Source: Sphingomonas sp. ERG5
GTDB taxonomy: Bacteria; Pseudomonadota; Alphaproteobacteria; Sphingomonadales; Sphingomonadaceae
NCBI RefSeq assembly: GCF_000803065.1
Contig: NZ_JSXI01000052.1
Span: forward strand, 1 to 34,234
DNA: 34,234 nt
Direction of reading: 5' to 3'
Numbering within the stretch: the first letter of the stretch is position 1; each line of letters starts with the position of its first letter. The notes under the pieces were generated by a model that saw only the letters and a program-made list of their open reading frames with translations, was not told the origin of the DNA and ran no database searches. Below, one piece after another: positions 15,105 to 23,095 of this stretch. Both the position numbers and the translations under genes were made by a program.

Positions 15105-18041
15105 TCAGAAGCGATAACCGACGCGGAACTGGATGCGCCGTGGCAGGGTCAGCAGGTCGCGCCCGATACGCGGAGGGTCGAGCGGGTCGACGATCGCACC
15201 GGTGGCCGGGTTGATCTGGTTGTTGAAATAGTCATCGAAGCCCGCGAAATTCTTGTTGTTGAAGGCGTTGAGCAGATCGACCGCGACTTCGGCCTGGCCG
15301 CCCAGGATATGGACCGTGTTCTTCAGCGTGAGGTTGACTTCGCAGAAGGCGAACACGCCGCCGATGCAGTTCTTTTCCGGATAGGACCCACCGAACTTAT
15401 TCTGCCCCGATGTCGCACCATTGGTGCCATCGGTGGTGCGGAACGCCTGGCCGCTGCCAAAGGTGCTGAGCGTCGAGAACTGAAAACCAAGCGGCAGATC
15501 GACGATGCCTGACAGGACGAGGCGATGCCGCTCGTCCCCATTGCGCGGCCGCCAGCCATATAGATCCGGTGTGGGTGCATCGAGACTGAACAGGTCGCCG
15601 CCATTCTGCTCACCCTTTGAAAGCGTATAGGCGACGTTGACGCCCCAGCCGGTACGCTCGCTATAAGGTTTATCGATCGTCACGAAGAGCGCCTTGTAGC
15701 GCGTATCGAGCCCGTCAAAGCCGATCAGCGCATTGGCATAGCCGAATGGCGCGAGCGGAGATGTATCGCAGCATGGGCCGTTGCCGCCGTTGCGGCGTGT
15801 CGCGAACAGATTGGTATATCCGTTGCGGCCGCGCTGATACGATCCGGTGACCGACACCTGGACCGGACCGACTTTCTGGCGCACGCCAAGGCTGAACTGA
15901 TCGTTGACCGGTGGGCGCGTGTTGTTCTTAACCGCGAACAATTCCGGCAGGCCGCTGGTCGAGCTGTTGCGGAGCGCAAGCAGACCGTCGCGCGTCCGGT
16001 ATCGTGGATCCCATATTACCGTGGCTAGGCCGTCGCGTGGCTGCCCGTCGCGCGAGAAGCGAAATATGCCGATCGGATTGATGGTACGCGACCGCTCGTC
16101 GATCGTGTTGTTGAAATTGTTGCGGTCATAATAGCGCCCGAATCCACCGAAGATGACGGTCCGTTCGTCATCGTTGACGTCGAACGAGAAACCCACCCGC
16201 GGAGCAAAGGCACCGGCAAAGGGTTTACGGTTCTTGCCCGTGCTGATGTAATTTTCAGGATCGAAATAGGCGGTCTTTGGCAGCGCACGGAGCGCCGCCG
16301 CGGCATTGGTGTTGGTGACGAATTGGTTGCTGTTGCCGTTCGTCTCATAGTCCCAGCGCAGCCCGAGATTGAGCTGCAGCTTGTCGGTCACATCCCAATC
16401 GTCCTGCACGTAGAAGCCGAGCTGCGTGTTCGATCCGCGTACGATGCCATTGCCTAGCCCAAGTCGTGCTTCCGCCGGAAAGCTGAAATCGGTGTTGTTG
16501 CGCGGATCAATACGGAAGACATAGCTGGGCTGAACATAGGATAGGTTTGCGAACTCGATATCGGTCACTTCGACGCGCGCACCAACCTTGATCACGTGCT
16601 TGTCGAGTCCGGTATAGGTGAAGTCGTCGCGCAACGTGTAGCTCTGCTGCTGTTCGCGCCGTGTGGCTTCCCGGCCGCCAAACAGAATCACCGAGTCGTA
16701 GTTATAACTGGGGCTGTTCGGGTTGAGCGAGGTCGGGTTGGACAGGTAGTTAAGGTAGTTGACGTTCACTTCGTTGATGAAGCTATCGCCCCGGTAAGTC
16801 CATTTGGCGAGATAGGTGTCGACGACGTTGATCCGGTTCTCGGCAAATTCATATGACAAATTGCCACCGAAGCCCTGGATGTCGGTTTCTTTGCGGCGGC
16901 TGTACGACAGATCGAACACCTGACGTTCGTCGGGTGTAAAGGTCAGCTTGCCGAAATAGAAATCGCCGCGGAACGGACTGACGAAATTGCCTTCGAATTC
17001 GCTCAACCGGCGACCCGAGGCCGCTTCGAATGCAGCGACGTTGGTGGCCGATCCGCTGGAATCGACGATGAACGCGCGGTCCTGATCATTGCCTTCATAA
17101 GTGGCGAAGAAGAACAGTTTGTCCTTGATGATCGGGCCGCCGAACGAGATGCCATATTGCTTGCGTTTGAAATCCGGTTTGACGCGGTTGTTGCGGCGAT
17201 CGAGGAAGCTTGTTTCGGTGAGGCCGCGACCGGTGTATTGGCCGAACACTTCGCCATGGAATTCATTGGTACCGGATTTGGTGATCGCGGTGATGATCGC
17301 GGACCCGGCCTGTTCGTACTCCGCCTTGTAATTCTGCGTAAGCACGCGGAATTCCTGCACCGCCAGCTGCCCGAACGGATTGCCACGACTGTTCTGCTGC
17401 CCGGCGATTCCGCCCTCGCGCAGCTGGTTCTTCAGACTGACGCCATCGATGAAGACGTTGACCTGGCTGGTGGTTGCGGCGCCGGACTGGATTCCCTTGT
17501 CGGTTTCGCTGTCATTGTAGCGCACGCCTGGCGCCAGCGCCGCGAAGCTAAGAAAGTTGCGGTCGGTCTGCGGCAGAATGCGCATCTGTTGCTGGGACAC
17601 GTTGGCCGCGACTTCGCTGGTCTTGGTTTCGATAAGATGGCTGGCGGTCACGACGATATCTTCGTTGCCTTCGGCTATCGACTTCTCGGTCGTCGCGGCA
17701 GCGCCCAGGACCAGATTGAGCGTCAGCGCCTGGCCGATCGAGACGACAACCTCCTGGCTGGTAGTGCGGCCATCGGCGGTGGTGGCCGTGACCGTGTATT
17801 GCGCAGGGCGCAAGCCATTGAGCGTGAAATTGCCCGCGGCATCCGTTTGCCCACGCAACGTCTGGTTGGTGCCGGCGTTCACCGCAGTGACGCTGGCACC
17901 GCCGACACCCGTACCGCTCGCGTCGCGCACTTGGCCACGCGCCGAAGCGGTGGTGGTTTGAGCCGCGGCGGGCGTGATCGCGATGGCACCGGATGCCAGC
18001 ATGGTGGCACCGGCAAGTGCGAGCTTGAAGTTCCAGGTCAT
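15105..18041 (-). CDS. Oar-like TonB-dependent receptor with N-terminal carboxypeptidase-regulatory-like domain
   Basis: The 978-residue protein has a Sec signal cut after PAAAQ (about residue 28) and a CarboxypepD_reg-like beta-sandwich at about 32-110 (ARGQVRDASGTGVGGASV, TDAAGNFTLNGLRPAQYTV). A TonB-box-like EDIVVTASH follows near 127, then a plug (about 135-250, with VNVFIDGVSLKN and AGSAIITAITKSGTNEFHGE) and a barrel ending FRVGYRF. This architecture is typical of sphingomonad and xanthomonad receptors in carbohydrate utilisation loci. The ATG overlaps the LacI gene stop by four bases and has GGGGAG eight bases upstream, so regulator and receptor are translationally coupled. Likely role: uptake of glucan oligosaccharides across the outer membrane under LacI control. 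Ligand identity is inferred from neighbours. Confidence 0.92.
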   Translation of the reverse strand: MTWNFKLALAGATMLASGAIAITPAAAQTTTASARGQVRDASGTGVGGASVTAVNAGTNQTLRGQTDAAGNFTLNGLRPAQYTVTATTADGRTTSQEVVVSIGQALTLNLVLGAAATTEKSIAEGNEDIVVTASHLIETKTSEVAANVSQQQMRILPQTDRNFLSFAALAPGVRYNDSETDKGIQSGAATTSQVNVFIDGVSLKNQLREGGIAGQQNSRGNPFGQLAVQEFRVLTQNYKAEYEQAGSAIITAITKSGTNEFHGEVFGQYTGRGLTETSFLDRRNNRVKPDFKRKQYGISFGGPIIKDKLFFFATYEGNDQDRAFIVDSSGSATNVAAFEAASGRRLSEFEGNFVSPFRGDFYFGKLTFTPDERQVFDLSYSRRKETDIQGFGGNLSYEFAENRINVVDTYLAKWTYRGDSFINEVNVNYLNYLSNPTSLNPNSPSYNYDSVILFGGREATRREQQQSYTLRDDFTYTGLDKHVIKVGARVEVTDIEFANLSYVQPSYVFRIDPRNNTDFSFPAEARLGLGNGIVRGSNTQLGFYVQDDWDVTDKLQLNLGLRWDYETNGNSNQFVTNTNAAAALRALPKTAYFDPENYISTGKNRKPFAGAFAPRVGFSFDVNDDERTVIFGGFGRYYDRNNFNNTIDERSRTINPIGIFRFSRDGQPRDGLATVIWDPRYRTRDGLLALRNSSTSGLPELFAVKNNTRPPVNDQFSLGVRQKVGPVQVSVTGSYQRGRNGYTNLFATRRNGGNGPCCDTSPLAPFGYANALIGFDGLDTRYKALFVTIDKPYSERTGWGVNVAYTLSKGEQNGGDLFSLDAPTPDLYGWRPRNGDERHRLVLSGIVDLPLGFQFSTLSTFGSGQAFRTTDGTNGATSGQNKFGGSYPEKNCIGGVFAFCEVNLTLKNTVHILGGQAEVAVDLLNAFNNKNFAGFDDYFNNQINPATGAIVDPLDPPRIGRDLLTLPRRIQFRVGYRF

Positions 18042-19063
18042 ATGCTGTGCTCCCCTGTTGAACGCCCCTCTCCGAGGCTTGGATGGTTGGTGCTTTCCCG
18101 CACGACGAGCGTCGGCGTGACCGGCTCGACTGTGCGGTTGGTGGTGCCGCTGACGATGTCGGCGAGCCGGGCGACGGCGCGCGCACCGAACGCGGCGGTG
18201 TCGATCCGCATCGTGGTGAGCGATGGCGAGATGAGATGGGCGAGCGGCACATCGTCGAACCCGGCGACGGCGACCTGGTCGGGCACCGCGATGCCGGCCC
18301 GTTTCAACATCATCAGCGCGCCGATCGCCATCATATCGTTTGCGGCGAAGATTGCATCGACTTGGCGCAGATCCTTCAGCAGCTCTGCGGCTGCGGTGGT
18401 GCCGGCTTCCTGGCTGAAATCACCCGGCATCGTCCGGACTGCGACCCCGGCGCGTGCTGCGGCAATCTCGACGCCGCGGCGTCGCTCCAGCGCGTCGAAA
18501 TTGTCGTCGGGTCCGCCAATGTACGCGATCCGCCGGCGCCCGATCGCCACCAGATGCTCGATCATCGCTATGGCGCCGGCCTGATTGTCAACGCGCAGTC
18601 CGGCATGATTGCCGTCATCGGGGCCGCAATTGACCAGCAGGGTGGGCAGGCCGGCGGGCAGATGGCCCACCAGTTCGCCTTGCGGAATATGTGGCGCCAT
18701 CAGTACGATGCCGTCGACGCGGCCATGCATTGTGCGCAACACATCAATCCCGCGCCCGGGGCGGTCATGCATCACGGTGAGCAGCAATTGCAGATCGCGC
18801 GACGATGCCTCGCGGTCGATCCCGCGCAACAGCTCGGAATAGAATTCGCCGTGTAGATCGGGCAACACCACGCCGATCGCGCCCGAGCGTGCGAGGCTGA
18901 GATTGCGCGCGCCCGCATGTGGGACATAGCCTAGCCGCGCCGCCACATCCTCGACGTGCTGTTTCAGCGCGGGACGCACATTGGAATGGCCGTTGAGCAC
19001 GCGTGATACCGTCGCCACGGACACGGCGGCCTCGCGGGCGACATCACGGATCGTGGCATGCAT
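18038..19063 (-). CDS. LacI-family transcriptional regulator
   Basis: The 341-residue protein has a standard LacI HTH at residues 3-25 (ATIRDVAREAAVSVATVSRV), a hinge with an RSGAIGVVLPDL linker near 60-70, and a periplasmic-binding-protein-like effector domain. IFAANDMMAIGALMMLK and VAVAGFDDVPLAHLISPSLTT are typical of sugar-responsive members. It is the first gene of the minus-strand glucan operon. A perfect CG-centred palindrome (19124-19137) in the gap to the divergent GH3 gene is its probable operator, so autoregulation and shared control of both directions are likely. The effector is probably a glucose-containing oligosaccharide, by context only. Confidence 0.95.
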   Translation of the reverse strand: MHATIRDVAREAAVSVATVSRVLNGHSNVRPALKQHVEDVAARLGYVPHAGARNLSLARSGAIGVVLPDLHGEFYSELLRGIDREASSRDLQLLLTVMHDRPGRGIDVLRTMHGRVDGIVLMAPHIPQGELVGHLPAGLPTLLVNCGPDDGNHAGLRVDNQAGAIAMIEHLVAIGRRRIAYIGGPDDNFDALERRRGVEIAAARAGVAVRTMPGDFSQEAGTTAAAELLKDLRQVDAIFAANDMMAIGALMMLKRAGIAVPDQVAVAGFDDVPLAHLISPSLTTMRIDTAAFGARAVARLADIVSGTTNRTVEPVTPTLVVRESTNHPSLGEGRSTGEHSI

Positions 19064-19119
19064 GCTCGTTCTTCACCCTCTCAGCGAGTCCGGCCTGGTC
19101 CATCGCCGGATCATTTTTC

Positions 19120-19149
19120 TTGATGTAACCGGTTACAGGAACCTACAAA
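19120..19149 (+). promoter_or_regulatory. divergent control region: LacI-type operator in a putative GH3 promoter
   Basis: TGTAACCGGTTACA (19124-19137) is a perfect 14-bp palindrome with the central CG step typical of LacI-family operators. On the plus strand TTGATG (19120-19125) can serve as -35 and TACAAA (19144-19149) as a weak -10 with 18-bp spacing, which puts the operator in the spacer. The site is 60 bp before the lacI start and 69 bp before the GH3 start. The operator call is strong, the promoter boxes tentative. Confidence 0.75.
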
Positions 19150-19205
19150 CGCATTCAACAGATTGTTGCGCAATGTCACGACGATCGCCGACTGGGAGAG
19201 ATTCG

Positions 19206-21494
19206 ATGGACGAACGGCGCATTTCAAGGCGCGCGATCCTGTTCGGGGCGGGAGCCGCGGCGGCCTGGGCGACATCGCCAGCGCGCGCGCTGCTCGCGTA
19301 TATCGGCCCGGCCCCATTGCCACGAGCGGTCGAGTCGCTCGTCGCACTGTTGACGCTGGAAGAGAAGGCCGGACAGCTCACGCTTATGGCCGCCGCCTGG
19401 GCCGGCGGCGCAGCGACCACGCTCAATCCGGCTGCCGCGACCGCCAGTTTTGACGGACAGTTGGAGGAAGTGCGTCGCGGTCGGTTGACAGGCGTGTTCA
19501 ACGGGAACGGCGTGGCGATGGCGAAGCGGATGCAAACCGTCGCGATGCGCGAAACACGACAGGCGATTCCGTTGCTGTTCGCCGCAGATATCATCCATGG
19601 CTTCCGCACCGTTTTCCCGATGCCGTTGGCCGAGGCGAGCAGTTTCGACCTCGACCTGGCTCGTCGCACTGCACGTGCGGCTGGTGCCGAGGCCGCTGCG
19701 TCGGGGATCGACTGGACCTTCGCGCCGGTGGTCGACATTGCGCGCGACCAGCGCTGGGGTCGCGGCATCGAAGGTGCGGGCGAGGATGTGTTGCTCGGCC
19801 GCCTTATGGCCGACGCGCGGGTCTGTGGCTTCCAGGGTGCGCGCGGGCTGGCCGCGCCTGATGCGGTGGCCGCCTGCGCCAAGCATTTCGCGGCTTATGG
19901 AGCGGGCGAAGCGGGGCTCGATTACAACAGCGTCGACATATCCGAACGCACGCTGCGCGAAATCTATTTCCCGCCATTCCAGGCTGCGCTGGCGGCGGGT
20001 GCGCCGACGGTGATGGCCTCGTTCAACGAGATTGCCGGCGTGCCCGCCACTGCCAATGATTGGTTGCTGACGCAAATACTGCACGATGAATGGAAATTCG
20101 GCGGGCTGGTCGTGTCTGATTATACCGGCGACGAGGAATTGATCGCGCACGGCTTCGCTGCCGATGCACGCGAAGCGACGCGGCTGGCCTTCCTCGCCGG
20201 CGTCGACATGAGCATGCAGTCGGGCTTCTATATCAAGCATCTGCCCGATCTGGTCGCGGCCGGCGAGGTGCCGATGGCGCGACTCGATCAGGCGGTGCGG
20301 CGTGTGCTCGCACTGAAGGTGGCGCTGGGCCTGTTTGACGATCCGTTCAGGCGCATCGATGCGCGGCGTGAAAAGACACAGGTGCGCACCAAGGTGACGT
20401 TGGCGCTGGCGCGTGAGGCCGGCGCCAGGTCGATCGTCATGCTCAAGAATGACGGCGATCTGCTACCACTACCTCGGTCCGGCAAGCGCATCGCGCTGAT
20501 CGGTCCGTTCGCGCAAGGGAAGCACGATCTGATCGGCCCATGGAATGTCTATGGCACCGATGCCGAGGCGGTGGACCTGCTCACCGGCGTGCGCGAGGCG
20601 GTGAAGGACGCCGCGCTGATCACTTCGGTGGAGGGCTCGGGCATTGACGCGCCGTTGCCGGGCGGGATCGAGGCGGCCGTCGCGGCGGCGCGCGGGGCGG
20701 ATGTCGTCGTGCTGGCGATCGGTGAGAGCCAGCGCATGTCAGGTGAAGCGCAAAGCCGGAGCAACATCGTCGTGCCGACGGCGCAGCAGGCACTGGTCGC
20801 GGCGGTCATCGCCACCGGCAGGCCGGTTGTGGTTTTACTGTCCACCGGACGTGGCCTCGCTTTGTCGGGAGCCGTGCTCGACGCACCGGCGATCCTGGTG
20901 ACGTGGTTCCTGGGATCGGAAGCCGGCCGCGCGATCGCAGATGTGCTGTTCGGAATTGAGGCGCCCTCGGCGCGGCTGCCGGTCAGCTTCCCACACGCCA
21001 CCGGGCAGCAGCCCTATCATTATGCGCACAAGAGCACCGGGCGACCCAACGGCCCGACGCCACTCGTCGAATATAAGACGCACTATCGCGAATTCGCCAA
21101 CGATGCCTTGTTCCCTTTCGGGCATGGACTCACCTACGGCAAGATCGGCTATACGGCGCTCGATCTGGGCGACGGGAAGCTCGCCAAGGACGGCGCGCTG
21201 ACCGTGTCCGCGACGGTGACCAATAGCGGCGACCATGCAGCGGAAGAAGTCGTGCAACTCTATGTGCAGGATGTGACCGCCAGCATTACCCGTCCGGTCC
21301 GCGAGCTGAAAGCTTTCCGCCGGGTGGCGCTCAAGCCCGGCGAGTTCAAGGTCGTGACGTTCATGTTGCGCCGCGCGGACCTGCTGTTCATCGGACGCGA
21401 TCTGCAGCCGACGGTCGAACCGGGTCGCTTCCGTTTATGGATCGCTCCATCGGCGCAGGCCGAAGGGGTGGCGGGCGAGTTTACGTTAACCTGA
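19206..21494 (+). CDS. Tat-exported GH3 beta-glucosidase, BglX-like
   Basis: The 762-residue protein hydrolyses terminal beta-linked glucose from oligosaccharides, by family. It starts with ISRRAILFGAGAAAAW, a twin-arginine signal ending near SPARA. The GH3 N-terminal TIM barrel has EEKAGQLTL (52-60), FAPVVDIARDQRWGRGIEG, KHFAAYGAGEAGLDYN (226-241) and the nucleophile Asp305 in GLVVSDYTG; most relatives have SDW or SDG here. A C-terminal alpha/beta sandwich follows and then a Fn3-like domain (EEVVQLYVQDVTASITRPVR). The ATG at 19206 has GGGAGA seven bases upstream; the open frame extends further 5' but without the signal. It is divergent from the lacI operon across a shared operator, and its 3' end overlaps the convergent transporter gene by 14 bp. 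Sophorose or beta-1,2-glucooligosaccharide specificity is inferred from the GH144 neighbour. Confidence 0.93.
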   Translation: MDERRISRRAILFGAGAAAAWATSPARALLAYIGPAPLPRAVESLVALLTLEEKAGQLTLMAAAWAGGAATTLNPAAATASFDGQLEEVRRGRLTGVFNGNGVAMAKRMQTVAMRETRQAIPLLFAADIIHGFRTVFPMPLAEASSFDLDLARRTARAAGAEAAASGIDWTFAPVVDIARDQRWGRGIEGAGEDVLLGRLMADARVCGFQGARGLAAPDAVAACAKHFAAYGAGEAGLDYNSVDISERTLREIYFPPFQAALAAGAPTVMASFNEIAGVPATANDWLLTQILHDEWKFGGLVVSDYTGDEELIAHGFAADAREATRLAFLAGVDMSMQSGFYIKHLPDLVAAGEVPMARLDQAVRRVLALKVALGLFDDPFRRIDARREKTQVRTKVTLALAREAGARSIVMLKNDGDLLPLPRSGKRIALIGPFAQGKHDLIGPWNVYGTDAEAVDLLTGVREAVKDAALITSVEGSGIDAPLPGGIEAAVAAARGADVVVLAIGESQRMSGEAQSRSNIVVPTAQQALVAAVIATGRPVVVLLSTGRGLALSGAVLDAPAILVTWFLGSEAGRAIADVLFGIEAPSARLPVSFPHATGQQPYHYAHKSTGRPNGPTPLVEYKTHYREFANDALFPFGHGLTYGKIGYTALDLGDGKLAKDGALTVSATVTNSGDHAAEEVVQLYVQDVTASITRPVRELKAFRRVALKPGEFKVVTFMLRRADLLFIGRDLQPTVEPGRFRLWIAPSAQAEGVAGEFTLT

Positions 21495-22773
21495 TATCGC
21501 GTAACGTATGACGACCCCGCGGGTGCGCCAGCATCGCCAGCATCGACACCATGATCAGCGCCGCCGGGCCGCCAAGCATCAGCCAGCGGATCGTGGTGGC
21601 GACGACCGGCACCTGCGCGGTGCCGGCAACAAATCCACTCGCGCCATATGCAGCGCCGATTGCCAGGCCGGTGAGCGCCAGCGCGATCTTCTGCACGAAG
21701 GCGAACGCGCCGAACGCCAATGCCTCGACGCGCACATCGCCCTGCGCTTCGCCCCAATCGACCGTGTCGGGCAACAACGCCCAGGCGGCAAGGTTGAACC
21801 CGGCAAAGGCGATGCTGATCGTCACCATCAATGCGAGTGCGACCATCGCGGTCTCTTTCGATTGCCCGGCGAGGGTGGCCAAGCCGATCAGCCCGAGCAA
21901 CGCCGCTATGAGCCAGGTAATACGCGCGCCGGTTCGGGTGGCGAGCAGGGTCCAGAGCGGGAGGACGAGCGTACTTGCCACGCTCATCGCCGCCAGCACC
22001 TGCGGTCCGCCGGCGGGGTAGCTCATCACATATCGGAAATAATAGGGTACCGACTGGCCGAGCAGCGCCGCCGCCGCGCCGCCTGCCGCCGCGGCGATGT
22101 TGAGCGTGACGAAGGCACGATTGCGCAGCAATGCGGCGCCTTGTTGGCCGAGCGATGATGGAATGATGGGCGCGATGCGGCGATGCGGCTCCGGGACTTT
22201 CAGTGCGACGATCAGCATTAGTGGTATGGCGATCATGGCGACCACCATCGCCGCGGTGGGATAGCCATACGCCGCTGCCAAGGCCGGCATACCCAGCGCG
22301 ATCAATGCTGCGGCCGCCGCGCCGAACATCATTCGCAGCCCTGCCAGTAATGTCCTCACCGCCGGTTCCGCGCTGAGCTGCGTGGTCCAGGCAGAATAGG
22401 GAATGTTGGTGAAGGCGTAGAATGTACGGAACAGCATCTGCGCGAGAAGCACCCAGATCGCGGCCTGGGTCGGCAGCGCGAACATCGCCATGAACGCAAG
22501 GCCCAGTGGCACCGAGCCCCAGGCGACGAGCCGTCGATACGACACGCGCGCGCGCTCCGCGACCGCGCCGGCGACGAGATCCGCTACGCCGTCCCACACT
22601 GTGCCAACCATGAACACCAGGCCGGCGGTGACCGGAGGCAGCGCGAGCACATCGATATAGAAGAACAGCAAATACAGACTGATGCTTTGCCAATAGAGAT
22701 TGAACGCGAAGTCGCCCGAGGCGAACAAGACCAGCGATGCGTTCGCTTCTCCCCGCGGCAACACGGACCTCAA
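21481..22773 (-). CDS. GPH-type MFS sugar:cation symporter
   Basis: About 430 residues with twelve hydrophobic segments. The early signatures FASGDFAFNLYWQSISLYLLF and GTVWDGVADLVAG are those of glycoside-pentoside-hexuronide:cation symporters (MelB-like). The likely start is a TTG at 22773, preceded by GAGGA about nine bases upstream; it gives an N-terminus of the usual family length. An in-frame ATG at 22887 would add 38 residues of polar, non-family sequence. The gene converges on the GH3 gene with a 14-bp tail overlap, so heavy transcription of one could affect the other. Likely role: import of glucose or short glucosides released in the periplasm into the cytoplasm. No operator resembling the LacI palindrome was found upstream of it. 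Confidence 0.85.
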   Translation of the reverse strand: MRSVLPRGEANASLVLFASGDFAFNLYWQSISLYLLFFYIDVLALPPVTAGLVFMVGTVWDGVADLVAGAVAERARVSYRRLVAWGSVPLGLAFMAMFALPTQAAIWVLLAQMLFRTFYAFTNIPYSAWTTQLSAEPAVRTLLAGLRMMFGAAAAALIALGMPALAAAYGYPTAAMVVAMIAIPLMLIVALKVPEPHRRIAPIIPSSLGQQGAALLRNRAFVTLNIAAAAGGAAAALLGQSVPYYFRYVMSYPAGGPQVLAAMSVASTLVLPLWTLLATRTGARITWLIAALLGLIGLATLAGQSKETAMVALALMVTISIAFAGFNLAAWALLPDTVDWGEAQGDVRVEALAFGAFAFVQKIALALTGLAIGAAYGASGFVAGTAQVPVVATTIRWLMLGGPAALIMVSMLAMLAHPRGRHTLRDIRLT

Positions 22774-23064
22774 CGACCCATTTCCTCGATCAGAACCACC
22801 ATCGGTGTTGCGCCTTGTGGGGATGGCCCTGTGTTGGCAAGCGTTAGTTCGAGTGATTTGGGTGGTGCCCCGGAGAGAGTGAAACATCCGGCCTATGGCT
22901 TAGGAAACCGTCGGGCTGTCAGATTGTTGAAGTGGTTCCGCCCTGAAAGCCCAAAACAGCAGGTCTCGAGATTTTGGTTTGTTCGATTAGCCGGGTCTGG
23001 AGAACGTTGGTCGCAGATCGTTACACAATCTCCACTTGTCGGATAAAAGGACTGGCCGGTAGTT
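22774..23064. other. intergenic stretch, no gene or clear promoter seen
   Basis: This gap between the transporter start and the terminator of the next gene holds no ORF with a ribosome binding site or recognisable product. It presumably contains the promoter of the transporter, which I cannot place. No palindrome related to the LacI operator at 19124 is present. Confidence 0.4.
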
Positions 23065-23088
23065 CGGGGGAGCCGTCACGCTCCCCCG
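23065..23088 (-). terminator. strong hairpin after the haem-protein gene
   Basis: CGGGGGAGC (23065-23073) pairs perfectly with GCTCCCCCG (23080-23088) around a 6-nt loop. It starts 7 bp beyond the stop codon of the minus-strand gene ending at 23096. The stem is strong, but no T-tract follows on the minus strand, so it may be a weak or Rho-assisted terminator or an mRNA 3' end protector. Confidence 0.6.
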
Positions 23089-23095
23089 TGCTTCG

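Noticed and set aside
17157..18584. Plus-strand open frame spanning the antisense of the receptor and LacI genes
   Set aside because: It crosses two recognised genes on the other strand and encodes no recognisable domain.
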